Shown here piece by piece: positions 57,001-64,000 of a DNA stretch of 64,000 nt; the first letter of the stretch is position 1, and each line of letters opens with the position of its first letter. The position numbers were made by a program, and so were the translations under genes. This DNA is from Nymphalis io. Lineage: Eukaryota > Arthropoda > Insecta > Lepidoptera > Nymphalidae. Below the pieces are notes generated by a model. The model did not search any database. It saw only the letters and a program-made list of their open reading frames with translations, and had not been told where the DNA came from. The DNA is taken from positions 4,650,001 through 4,714,000 of the forward strand of contig NC_065914.1 in the NCBI RefSeq assembly GCF_905147045.1, written 5' to 3'.

Positions 57001-60000
57001 TTGAAGGGTGAGTGAGCCAGTGTAATTACAGGCACAAGGGACAAAAAATCTTAGTTCTCAAGGTTGGTGGCGCATTGGCTATAAGCGATGGTTGACATTT
57101 CTTAGAATGCCAATGTCTAAGGGCGTTTGGTGACCACTTACCATCAGGTGGCCGATATGCTCGTCCACCTTCCTATTCTATAAAAAAAAAAAAAAACTAC
57201 TACTGAGAATGCTCACAGCATCAAAGAATAAAGAGATAATTTATCATAATGACCAAGGCATTGATCGTCGCCTTTTCGACAATAAGCAAAATAAATTATA
57301 TTTAAGTGAAAACATATATAGTTGAATAATTAATCAAATCCATTTCGCAAGTACATAAATAAAGAGAATGTGAATCATTTATATGGTGTCATGTAGTTAG
57401 AAACTATAAAATGATGCTTTAAGGATGCCCCGCATGCTCGTCATAAGCATCAGCTAAGGCTCTTTGAATAGAAGAAAAGCCAGGTGGATCCAGATATACG
57501 GGAGTGGTGAAAATTTCTAATTTAATGTTTATATTTCAAGGTTTAAATTGGGTCAACACTTACCCTTATACAATCGCGTTGTGGTACCCTGGTGGTACCA
57601 TCAAGTCCTACTGGTTTACTCACCAACTCACCGCAATCTTCGTACATATATTACCTGCATATTTAGTTGAATTTATTGCCGCGAATCGGCAAGAGACCGC
57701 GAATCGGCAAGCGCAGCGTAGGGCGCCCTCCAGCCAGGTGGACCGACGACCTTAAGAAGGTGGCGGGCACCAACTGGATGCGGAAGGCGGAGGACAGGGA
57801 GCTTTGGCGCACCTTGGGAGAGGCCTATGTTCAGCAGTGGACAACGATTGGCTGTTGATTGATTGATTGATTGATGCTTCTGTTTTTATTGGGAAGGAAG
57901 ACCTTGTAAGTACCGACATTTTTTTTATATAATTCTTTGTCACATCTGTAAACATTTTACAGCTGTTAGCTCTACAAACAGCTATCCAGCTGGCCTAGGT
58001 AAAGTTTCCTAGCACTTTTTCGATTACGTTTTTAGGAAAAGCCAAAATTTATTCATACTTTTTTAGGTAAAACAAAATTTGATGACAAATATACTAAATT
58101 ATATATAATAATAGATTACATTTAACAAAAACAAAACATTCATAATTTCGTATATGACATATATATTCGATTTTAACACTATTAAATGATCTATTGGTAC
58201 TGCGCCTGAACTCTTTCTGGTCATATCAGATTTTTGCTCCATTGGATTATCAGACTGATAGAATAAGGAGTGTATCTGTGTTTGTGCACACACCTGTGCG
58301 CCGTTAGCTAATCGCCGCCGTGGCCGAAATTGGTCAGGAGGACATCATATAAATATACATACGTTTATATATGTAGTGTATGTGTGTGTATATATATGTA
58401 TTACTGTACATATTGTAAACAATCAGTTATATCGTATTTGCTATATGTATCACGTTGGCATTCTATTAAATAAATAAATAAACATTCTACCTGTCTTACA
58501 ATATCACAGAAAATTACTCGAGACACTCTGTTTTCTCTGTTTTTCAGCATGGTTAATCTTCAAAAGCGAATCAGTCATGGTTTGAACATCCTCCAATACT
58601 ATACAATAAAGGAGTGGAATTTCAAGAATACGAACTTCCTGTCTCTACAGAAGAGAGTCAGCGAGGCGGAAAACAATATTTTCTTCACAGACGTATCGAC
58701 GTTGAGCCAAGACGAATATTTACGTGACTATGTTATTGGCACCAGGCATTTTGTGTGTAAGGAAGATCCTGCGACTCTGCCTAGAGCTAGAAAACTACAT
58801 AGAATGTAAGTATACATTATATATTAAAACCTTAGATGGTACCTAGGAATCGAGTTAATTTTTTCTCATCCTATTAGGTCAGTCAAATTTGTCTCATGAC
58901 ATTTTTCTTAAGGTGTTGTTGAAAAAAATTATTTGGTGGTAGCGTGGTGGTGCGAGCTTTATCAAAACTCGTCAAGATAGGTGCACCTCAATCGTCACCT
59001 TCAAACAGCAATGCATAGTATTGTTGTGTTTCCGTTAGAAGAGTGAGTGAGCCATAGTAGCTATACGTACAAAAGAGGTAACATCTTAGTTTCCAAGGTT
59101 CATGGCCCATTGACAATTGGTGGTGTCCACTTACTATCAGGTTACTTACTTTTTAACAATAAAAAACAAATTCTGTAGTTACCTAAATTGCCACAAATAT
59201 TGCCTCAATTTTGTTTTATTACTATTATTATACAAATAAAATATAATACCAGTGATTTCTGTGGAAACGTAATTATACATATACCGTAACAGCCTGTCCA
59301 TATCCCACTGCTGGGCTAAAGGCCTCTTCTACCTTTTTGAGGAGAAGCTTTGGAGCTTATTCCACCATGCTGTTCCATTGCGGTTTGATGGAATTCACAT
59401 GTGGCAGAATTTCAGTGAAATTAGACACATGCAGGTTTCCTCACGATGCTTTCCTTCACCGTGAAGCACGAGATGATTTATAATCACAAATTAAACACAT
59501 GAAAATTCAGTGGTGCTTGCCCGGGTTTAAACCCACGATCATCGGTTAAGATTCACTCCTCCACTCCACACACTGGGCCATCTCAGCTTTACATCTAATT
59601 ATACATATACATAATATTATATGGGTGGATATTACATAAACAAAGATTCACCTGAAGTCATGTAGTCACTATAAAATATCAAAGGTTCTGAATAATCGAA
59701 TCAATGGCAAAGCTCACTAAGCACCTAACAGGATGAGATAAAAACTTGATAGAATTGTGTTTATTTATCAACACGACAAATTTGATAAATTTATTTTATC
59801 AATTACAATAAAAGTTATGTAATATTGGCTGTTTTTGATTTCATTAAATTACAAGCCACCCAACCCGGCTTCGCTCGGGCAGAATAAGCATCGTAGAACG
59901 TTTATTTCGTAATACATATAACTCTAATGGTTTCCACGGCACTCGAAAAGCTCCCAGTCGGCATGATAGTTTCCGACATATTGAACATTTTTCATCATAT

Positions 60001-60587
60001 TTCAGCCAATTTTCACAAAAAATTAATAAATTATACACTTGAACCTTTCTTATGAATCAGTCCATCCATTGGTGAAAACCGTATGAAAAACCGTTCGCTA
60101 GTTTTTGAGTTTATCGCGATCACACAGACAGACGCGGCAGGGGACTGTTTTATAATACGTAGTGATAGTGATCGCTCTACACGGCTGGGACATCTATTTT
60201 ATCTGATTAAGATATTTGTCATAATTACAATTCGCTTCTTCTTATTGCTTAATTGACGCAAATAAATTATAGCAAGTAAATAATTTTATTCAGTCCAGTG
60301 TGATTGACTACCTAACAAAAAAAATACTTTCATATTAAAATTAATAATATAATTGAAAATTGTCATTGATCATTTTTTTATCTGTTTAAAAATGTATTTA
60401 TATTTTTTTTTATTTTTCTTTTTTTTTCAGCCGTTACTGGGTCGACGTCGTCACGAAGATTTTATTTTTTTCTCTATTATTATGGTTTTTATATTCGAAA
60501 TGCGGTATTATTAATGTTATGGATTCCGGTTATAATTATTTTTATAATATTATTAATCCGAATAAGGTAGTAATTAGTGAAATCTAG
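45045..60587 (+). CDS. Fatty acyl-CoA reductase (FAR1), 12 exons, exon 10 interrupted by a retrotransposon
   Basis: The exons are 45045-45119, 45803-45919, 46864-47021, 47612-47702, 48535-48680, 48930-49039, 49720-49803, 50153-50261, 56414-56490, 57541-57905 (with the insert at about 57678-57873), 58548-58805 and 60431-60587 (stop TAG). All have AG/GT sites and agreeing phases. The N-terminal NAD(P)H-binding Rossmann motif is TGATGFLGK (residues about 15-23). The active-site YxxxK is in NTYSYTKAITE (exon 6). VPDVVVN-like PVDVVVNGCI is in exon 8. The C-terminal FAR_C domain is in exons 11-12 (VSEAENNIFFTDVSTLSQDE, YVIGTRHFV), with a hydrophobic C-terminal helix (ILFFSLLLWFLYS). The enzyme reduces fatty acyl-CoA to fatty alcohol with NADPH. 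An upstream in-frame ATG at 44991 is possible. The insert introduces a stop at about 57755, before FAR_C, so this haplotype probably makes a truncated protein. Confidence 0.9.
45120..45802 (+). other. FAR1 intron 1, AT-rich
   Basis: No supported element is present. 45605-45695 contains an inverted repeat around AGAGTTTTTTAGCTTAGGTAG / CTACCTAAGCT. Confidence 0.4.
45920..46863 (+). other. FAR1 intron 2 with LINE-like 3' tail
   Basis: 46545-46740 (TTTATTTATTTGGATCTCCAACAG ... AAAATATACAAATATAAAAAA) resembles the 3' UTR of a LINE on the minus strand. The remainder is AT-rich. Confidence 0.4.
47376..47466 (+). mobile_element. SINE family A 3' fragment in FAR1 intron 3
   Basis: GAAGAAGGTATGGAGCTCTA to GACATTCACAGGCTGTTACT; only the 3' end is present. 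Confidence 0.7.
47904..48110 (+). mobile_element. SINE family A, head-truncated, in FAR1 intron 4
   Basis: TTTGTGTTTATAATTCATCTC to GGGACATTAACAGGCTAAC. Confidence 0.8.
48285..48405 (+). repeat. Dispersed GTGTGTGCACAAAC repeat
   Basis: GACCGACTTCAGCCACGGTGG, CTCAAGAGAGATTAGCCAC and GTGTGTGCACAAACAGATGTG recur at 35690-35800, 37880-37990 and 58255-58340. Confidence 0.55.
48766..48782 (+). repeat. Solo MITE terminus
   Basis: GCTATTCTGTAAGAAC matches the terminus of the MITE at 62826; the rest is absent. Confidence 0.5.
49040..49719 (+). other. FAR1 intron 6
   Basis: Intron without a recognised element; unusually low in repeats for this window. Confidence 0.4.
50383..51940 (-). mobile_element. 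TA-flanked DNA transposon with ~411-416-bp terminal inverted repeats
   Basis: 50383-50798 and 51530-51940 are inverted copies with only scattered differences by reading; the ends read CAGGGATACAGGGTAATATG and, on the other strand, CAGGGTTACAGGGTAATATG. TA dinucleotides at 50381-50382 and 51941-51942 fit a Tc1/mariner-type TA target duplication. The ~730-bp centre holds the start of a DUF4817-like ORF (50762-51076, minus). No transposase catalytic domain remains, so it is a non-autonomous derivative. It lies in FAR1 intron 8. Confidence 0.8.
50762..51040 (-). CDS. DUF4817-like N-terminal ORF within the inverted-repeat element
   Basis: From the ATG at 51040 (MAAEQNSSRRPYSNEEYADI), it reads LFCYGYCNGDAAAARREYNR, RRTPDNSVFIGVYRRIRETG and RVQRRQSDSGRPRVRS, the helix-turn-helix-like DUF4817 pattern found in insect transposon proteins. 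The frame could begin earlier, at 51076. Its C-terminal ~12 codons are encoded by the left inverted repeat, where it stops at 50762; the rest of the expected protein is missing. Confidence 0.65.
   Translation of the reverse strand: MAAEQNSSRRPYSNEEYADILFCYGYCNGDAAAARREYNRRFPDRRTPDNSVFIGVYRRIRETGRVQRRQSDSGRPRVRSPWIAKETQMFLK
52156..52323 (+). CDS. N-terminal piece of LINE ORF1
   Basis: A 55-codon frame, MNSLLRSPSGGGICRG...LSELK, ends in TAA. The following bases CAAATGGCAGAT and the post-SINE ATGATGGCCCTC read on as QMAD/MMALIS, so the TAA is probably a CAA-to-TAA-type change or frame slip in ORF1. Confidence 0.6.
52339..52631 (-). mobile_element. SINE family B inserted in LINE ORF1
   Basis: This is a full-length, well-preserved copy whose poly(T) start directly follows GGCAGAT and whose end CTACCACCAG precedes TGAATATGTGATATGATATG. 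It is younger than the LINE it interrupts. Confidence 0.85.
52648..53388 (+). CDS. LINE ORF1 (main part), coiled-coil RNA-binding protein
   Basis: 246 codons. Residues about 10-90 have a coiled-coil heptad pattern (ITSTIRNEVNTISNTMASM-like, KRVKLLESEIDLLKL). A central RRM/C-terminal-like region includes SKNIILAGITES and IYRLGRYQPIKTRLIKVCFS, resembling L1-ORF1/transposase_22-type proteins, which coat LINE RNA. It is separated from ORF2 by 2 nt. Confidence 0.75.
   Translation: MMALISSTSSIQNDNINKLCQDVTAIRNEVNTISNTMASMTIEQNKLRTDMHQLVTSAQDTEKRVKLLESEIDLLKLSATQDSNKMLVTCESYEKLINECQERNIRSKNIILAGITESSADNSADRARHDIQEVSKIIKLLINDCPDPQQIYRLGRYQPIKTRLIKVCFSSEKNTKQLLRNKSTVRLSNVKIFSDQTQREFLKNLQTELQHRTTNGECNLRIKYEKGVPKIIKTQPKNYTATITKI
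53391..54044 (+). CDS. LINE ORF2, endonuclease part
   Basis: 217 codons. The AP-endonuclease pattern is IKCFYANVRSI, IVALSETWIKD (catalytic Glu), VGVIYKPD and MLIFGDFNYDLLKP. The correct frame shifts near 53955 to INRDYCTRETNTTTTILDHV, so the frame after about residue 188 is not the native one. Confidence 0.8.
   Translation: MSFNNNVSYQIAHTYSEIKTTSKSIKCFYANVRSIVKPGKFDELKCILQSFQYTVHIVALSETWIKDKEEASRLQLHYYNFRQHSRGVGVSMFVHDSLNHHLLEESCTNDNHFLWVHIDKYCMDVGVIYKPDRTNSSEFLEEYSLQLHRRKRMLIFGDFNYDLLKPNTAARNYQLTLRENAIKILNKSIVTTALVRLIQQQLYWITYAQVLNKMNST
54130..54680 (+). CDS. LINE ORF2, linker and RT start in broken frames
   Basis: Two frames (54130-54441 and 54435-54677) carry the region between endonuclease and RT, then IVKDLKTNSSSGLDGISIKS and FENGIFPDN. 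An inserted (ATA)n tract at about 54648-54687 interrupts the frame. The flanking ATAATTTAAA copies look like a target duplication of that insert. Confidence 0.7.
54699..55889 (+). CDS. LINE ORF2, reverse transcriptase
   Basis: 396 codons. The RT contains DPGNYRPISVLPVLSKVYEK, QYGFRQHSNTLSA, VFIDLRKAFDTVSHDILLQK, LYGVPQGSILGPLLFPIYIN and catalytic YADDSSLF. The connection domain is NSLVKPHIDYLIEIWGTAAK and IQTAQNKLIKVLF. The catalytic core is intact; the ORF as a whole is broken upstream. Confidence 0.85.
   Translation: MTPIYKSGSKLDPGNYRPISVLPVLSKVYEKSIYNRLYTFLTRNKILSQKQYGFRQHSNTLSATIDLITRIKTNIDKKKIVLGVFIDLRKAFDTVSHDILLQKLSNIGVTGKALEVLKSYLNNRHQIVKINDKQSSPRPILYGVPQGSILGPLLFPIYINDIQDIGLKGDLALYADDSSLFYYGSSITDIINDVQDDLQLLDIWFKRNLLTINIEKTNYVIFTAKNKKIKAYTEPTINSEQINKKTSEKYLGLLLYNKLTWEPHIQKIISKLSSLTGALRGVARCLPRKVKYLIYNSLVKPHIDYLIEIWGTAAKVHLKKIQTAQNKLIKVLFNYNFLTSSEKIYKNTKIVNIAQTYAYKTCILVRKILNKEIHTNLNFKTKSAIQRIQLRNADQG
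56547..56842 (-). mobile_element. SINE family B copy in FAR1 intron 9
   Basis: Diverged copy; forms an inverted pair with the copy at 56903. Confidence 0.7.
56903..57193 (+). mobile_element. SINE family B copy in FAR1 intron 9, inverted partner
   Basis: Well-preserved copy ending in poly(A). With 56547-56842 it forms a ~290-bp inverted pair separated by about 60 bp, able to fold in the FAR1 pre-mRNA. Confidence 0.85.
57678..57873 (+). mobile_element. RTE 3' fragment inserted in FAR1 exon 10
   Basis: About 196 bp: a duplicated CCGCGAATCGGCAAGAGA at the left junction, then the RTE C-terminal coding tail (RPPARWTDDLKKVAG...LGEAYVQQW) and (TTGA)n. It reads identical to the end of the element at 346-3515. 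Left of it the FAR frame is open (YPGGTIKS, FVHILPAYLVEFI); right of it LLFLLGRKTF resumes the FAR sequence up to the donor at 57905. Confidence 0.9.
57906..58547 (+). other. FAR1 intron 10
   Basis: AT-rich. 58255-58340 is a piece of the dispersed GTGTGCACACA repeat. A TATATATGTA microsatellite lies at 58350-58400. Confidence 0.45.
58930..59150 (+). mobile_element. SINE family B fragment, diverged, in FAR1 intron 11
   Basis: TTTGGTGGTAGCGTGGTGGTGCG to CCACTTACTATCAGG. Confidence 0.5.
59283..59590 (-). mobile_element. SINE family A copy in FAR1 intron 11
   Basis: Minus strand, near full length, from GTAACAGCCTGTCCATATCC to CACACTGGGCCATCTCAGC. Confidence 0.8.
59855..60175 (+). repeat. Dispersed repeat, pair of 19183-19905
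   Basis: CACCCAACCCGGCTTCGCTCGG, then CAGCCAATTTTCACAAAAAAT and CATCCATTGGTGAAAACCG, ending in CACACAGACAGACGCGGCAGG. It is a common lepidopteran dispersed repeat of unknown class. Confidence 0.6.
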
Positions 60588-61494
60588 TTATAAGAGATTT
60601 TTTTAAACGATCTTGGACCAAAGTAATCTTTTAATTTATATATACATTATTTTTTTATATACTATACATTTTATAACAAATTTTATAATGCGATCTTTAT
60701 AGTTAATTGTTATTAAAGTTTATATTTAATTGTTATTAATTTTATTAACTCGTTTTGTACAGTATCTGTGTAAGAGGAATTTTGTAATTGTCTTTTAATT
60801 GACTTTCGAAGTATAGCTTATGACAACAACAGTAAAAAATATAAACGATAAAAAAATTAAGATTAATTTATAATAGAAACGTGTTAGAACAAAGGGGATT
60901 ATTGTAATAATTTTCGAAGTCACGGCCATACTTATCAACGTTTTTTAGCTAAGCACAGATCTTTCTCATTCTGCCATCACTCATATGACATTCGAGAATC
61001 CTTTCATCAAATCGCTTCACAATCACTCTCTTAAAAAAATTTAAAGGTAAAGTGATTAGTTATCAACTACTAAAGATCAATACTGCTGTATTACATTGTG
61101 AAGGGTGAGTGAGTCAGTGTAAACATCAATATTTTGTATTTCAGCGGGGTGAGTGAATCAGTGTAATTATAATTACAGTCACAAAAAACATATGTCACAA
61201 ATTCGATGCTGATTCCTTTGGCTAGTGTCGTTCCGACTTCTAACATAAGCTGTAGGATTAATTGAAGGGGTAAAAGAATATATAGTAATTCTTTAAAAAC
61301 GGGGATAGGGGTTAATGTTCCTTAAAAAAGTATTTAGAACCACGGCTCGTGACGCGTTAACGATACTTCCAAGCGGTCAAGCCGCGGGTCTGTGCTAGAC
61401 ATAGGTTTAGGTATATTTGGAATAAATGTTTATAAAACACAATATAACAGTTTTACTCAAAACCTTATTTATATAATTAATTAATTTTTTTTGT
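60588..61494 (+). other. FAR1 3' flank
   Basis: Candidate poly(A) signals: ATTAAA near 60710. A diverged SINE B piece (GTGAGTGAGTCAGTGTAA) lies at about 61085-61190. Nothing else is recognised. Confidence 0.4.
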
Positions 61495-61640
61495 GCAGAG
61501 GCAATAGCGCCAGGCGTCTTAAGTACAATGCCACAGGACAATCTTTTAGACGGCGTGTTTTTGCTATAAATTTGTAAAACGTATTTTTTTTTTTTTTAAT
61601 TTATATATTATAAAAATGACTGTACATAGTTTCAAGGACT
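61495..61640 (+). repeat. Dispersed repeat, pair of 7360-7510
   Basis: CCACAGGACAATCTTTTAGAC, GGCGTGTTTTTGCTATAAATT and TGACTGTACATAGTTT match 7360-7510. Confidence 0.6.
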
Positions 61641-61852
61641 AGTGTCAATAGTAAACATTAATATTTCGACCTTGTATCTTAAGACCGAAAATTTAATTAG
61701 ATTTGAAGGAGGCTACGACTGTAACAAAGATTATTTTAACCAATTAATCAAGTATGTAAGTAAATATTGATAAAAGTAAATAAATATTATGATCAACATT
61801 TTATATACATCATTTACTTTTGTCTGTGTGTGTGTTTTGTTATGTCTTCTTG

Positions 61853-62778
61853 TTTATGAAGTCTTCTCTCCAAGCTGCCGACATATGGTCTGCCTGCTTA
61901 GCTATGCACCTGGATTGCCAGCTTCCTACACAAGCGTAGCCTTCGTGTTTTAGTTGATGGTTGCGCTTCACAATTCTATGGAGTGAATGCTGGGGTCCCC
62001 CAGGGATCTGTGCTATCTCCCACACTCTTTCTTTTGCATATCAATGATATGCTCTCTCTTGGGAACATACATTGCTATGCAGACGATAGTACAGTGCATG
62101 GTGGATACCACGGACGCGCAGTGGCTGGGCGAGCGGAAATTGAGGAGAGGCGGAAGGATCTTGTCATTGTACTCGATAGGACGTTAGAGCTCATCGCCAA
62201 ATGGGGCTCTGATAATCTTGTTGAGTTTAATGCCAAGAAAACACAGGTATAGCGCATACCTCACGGCAAAGCAAAATCGCCATGCTGGGGATTGACGTTC
62301 GCGGCGACCTTAGTTCAAGGGATTACATCGAGGCTGTTATAAAAACAGCTTCACGGAAACTCGGAGTTCTGAACAAGGTGCGGCGCTTTTTCACGCCACA
62401 ACAACTGTGCCTGCTGTACAAAACACAGGTACGGTCTTGCGTGGAATATTGCTCGCACCTTTGGGATGGCTCCGCTAAGTACCTACTTGAGGCCTTGGAC
62501 CGGTTGCAGCGACGTGCCGCACGCATTATTGGCGACGTAAAGGTCACAAACACCCTTGAACCTTTACAATTGCATCGTGAGATAGCAGCACTGAGCGCTT
62601 TCTATCGACTGTATCACGGCGAGTGCTCTGAGGAATTATTCTCTCTAATTCCTGCTTTCCCCTTCCTTCTTAAGTCCACGCGAGCTGGTTCTCGATGTCA
62701 CCGCCTAACTATGACATCAATTCCATCGCGAACAAAGAAATTTGGCAACTCCTTTCTTTGTCGCACTTCCAAAAAATG
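61853..62778 (+). mobile_element. Second CR1/jockey-like LINE fragment, YADD retained
   Basis: Plus strand, both ends truncated. It keeps the RT core missing from 8232-11697: AGVPQGSVLSPTLFLLHIND and CYADDSTVHGGYHGR (61983-62252). A ~45-bp deletion near 62248 shifts the frame, and SRKLGVLNKVRRFF to KKFGNSFLCRTSKKW follow (62282-62778). There is no poly(A) end. Confidence 0.85.
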
Positions 62779-62825
62779 GCTACACGTAACAAGGCAAAGC
62801 AATCTGTCAAGATCCGTGTCCGAAT

Positions 62826-62983
62826 CTATTCTGTAAGAACAGTCTCGAAACTCACCATAGATACGCGACATTGAATAAGATAATTGCTAAATTGAAATGA
62901 CACAAGCGTCAAAATAGCGTATCAACGTAAGTCGGTTTACGACATTTCACGAGTGAGATAGGAAGTTAGTTCTTACAGAATAG
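62826..62983 (+). mobile_element. MITE with perfect 15-bp inverted termini
   Basis: CTATTCTGTAAGAAC (62826-62840) and GTTCTTACAGAATAG (62969-62983) flank 128 bp of non-coding sequence. It is related to the MITE at 63811 and to the split one at 8156/11698. Confidence 0.75.
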
Positions 62984-63810
62984 CACCACAGATTAAAAAT
63001 ATATGTGACAAGTATTATTAAAAAACTTTACTATATACATATATTATGTCTGTACAGTAAATAGTATAGTTATATACATTTGAAGCGCTTCCGTAGCTTT
63101 ATATTATTTTCACAAATCCAAATGATTATTATTTGTAGAGTAATATCATAATAATTATCAGAAACCATAACAAAATCACGATTATAAAATAGATAGACAC
63201 ACCAATATCAATTTAATATTATTATATATTTCATGACAAGTCTGCGTATGAAAAAAGTAAATATACGCATTTCTGGCTTAATTTATAAAAGTTGCTTAGC
63301 GACTTTGGTGATATTCAATTTCGTTCTTTCTGTCATTATTGATTTGACATTCGAAAGAAGGAGACAGCATTGTTTAACTAAGCTAGACAACGCTTATAAG
63401 TAATGCCGTTTATTGTAAAATATTTACGTGTAAAGCTACGTTCACACCGACAAAAAGTGATGACAAACTTTCTGTGAAACTTAAGTTACCAATAAAAAAT
63501 ACTACATCGTTGTGTTATTGTTGACGAGTTTCCTGTGGAAACGGGTGGAGACGAATCGTTAGTTTTAATTTTACAATAAGTACAAAATTTTTTTATTTAC
63601 ATTTACAAAACCTGACTCATAAAAAACCGGAAATCGAACCGCATCCGATTTTTCTGCACCAATCAAGTCTTGTCTTGTCTATGCGACGCATTCTCTTTAA
63701 TATAATAATTGCCTAAACAATTTTAACTGATCGATGTGTTTATGATCCGACTAATATAATACTGTATATTCCTATAAAATTATACATTATAATTAATAAA
63801 CAATAGCAGT
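62984..63810. other. AT-rich sequence without recognised features
   Basis: No open frame or repeat can be supported. Confidence 0.4.
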
Positions 63811-63986
63811 GCTATTCTGTGAAAAAGCACTTCATTATTCACACGCGAAATGTTGACAAACGACGTATCTTGATATACTATTTTGATGAACATATTCTTG
63901 AAATGTTACAATTATTACGGTCAATTTCGCATATAACATACTGACATTTAGGACCGTTTTCTGCGGTGAGGTTGTCACAGAATAGC
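63811..63986 (+). mobile_element. Intact MITE, reference for the split copy
   Basis: GCTATTCTGTGA (63811-63822) and TCACAGAATAGC (63975-63986) are perfect inverted termini of a 176-bp non-coding unit. Confidence 0.75.
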
Positions 63987-64000
63987 CCTACAGAGTAGAT

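Overview
This is AT-rich animal nuclear DNA with spliced genes and many interspersed repeats. The host proteins and the repeat types (tRNA-headed SINEs ending ACAGGCTGTTAC, RTE and CR1/jockey-like LINEs, Helitron and mariner relics) point to a lepidopteran, most likely a butterfly. No prokaryotic features, rRNA genes, CRISPR arrays or intact tRNA genes were seen.

Host genes were assembled by eye from exons whose splice sites and phases fit. (1) 5101-7088, minus: an unrecognised single-pass membrane protein with a signal peptide and a Cys-rich ectodomain. It is open at the 3' side and contains a candidate 58-nt intron that is almost entirely a hairpin. (2) 11824-14950, minus: a HAD-type phosphatase of the HDHD1/pseudouridine-5'-phosphatase family, six exons, first exon not found. 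(3) 18723-26229, plus: the last four exons of a protein I do not recognise. (4) 33585-36140, minus: five central exons of a fatty acyl-CoA reductase (FAR2), with no N- or C-terminal exons found. (5) 45045-60587, plus: a 12-exon fatty acyl-CoA reductase (FAR1). FAR1 and FAR2 are oppositely oriented paralogues whose five shared exons have identical lengths. Exon 10 of FAR1 is interrupted by a short RTE 3' fragment that reads identical to the tail of the full-length RTE at the left end of the window.

Mobile DNA fills most of the rest. 346-3515 is a full-length RTE-type LINE with an 11-bp target duplication. 4073-5035 is an RT fragment. 8232-11697 is a CR1/jockey-like LINE that sits inside a MITE and has lost the YADD region of its RT. 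17255-18060 is a mariner relic. 20100-20480 and 39718-40200 are Helitron relics. 23337-25600 is a decayed jockey-like LINE. 50383-51940 is a TA-flanked element with about 411-416-bp terminal inverted repeats and a DUF4817-like ORF. 52083-56250 is a two-ORF LINE with a SINE inside ORF1. 61853-62778 is a second copy of the CR1/jockey-like family. Two SINE families (here A and B) occur more than ten times each, several nested in other repeats.

The most notable points are the broken FAR1 exon, the matching FAR pair, the hairpin intron, a stem-loop shared by the 5' ends of two different LINE families, and the long-inverted-repeat DUF4817 element. Exon boundaries are inferred from GT/AG sites, phase and family resemblance, and need transcript support.
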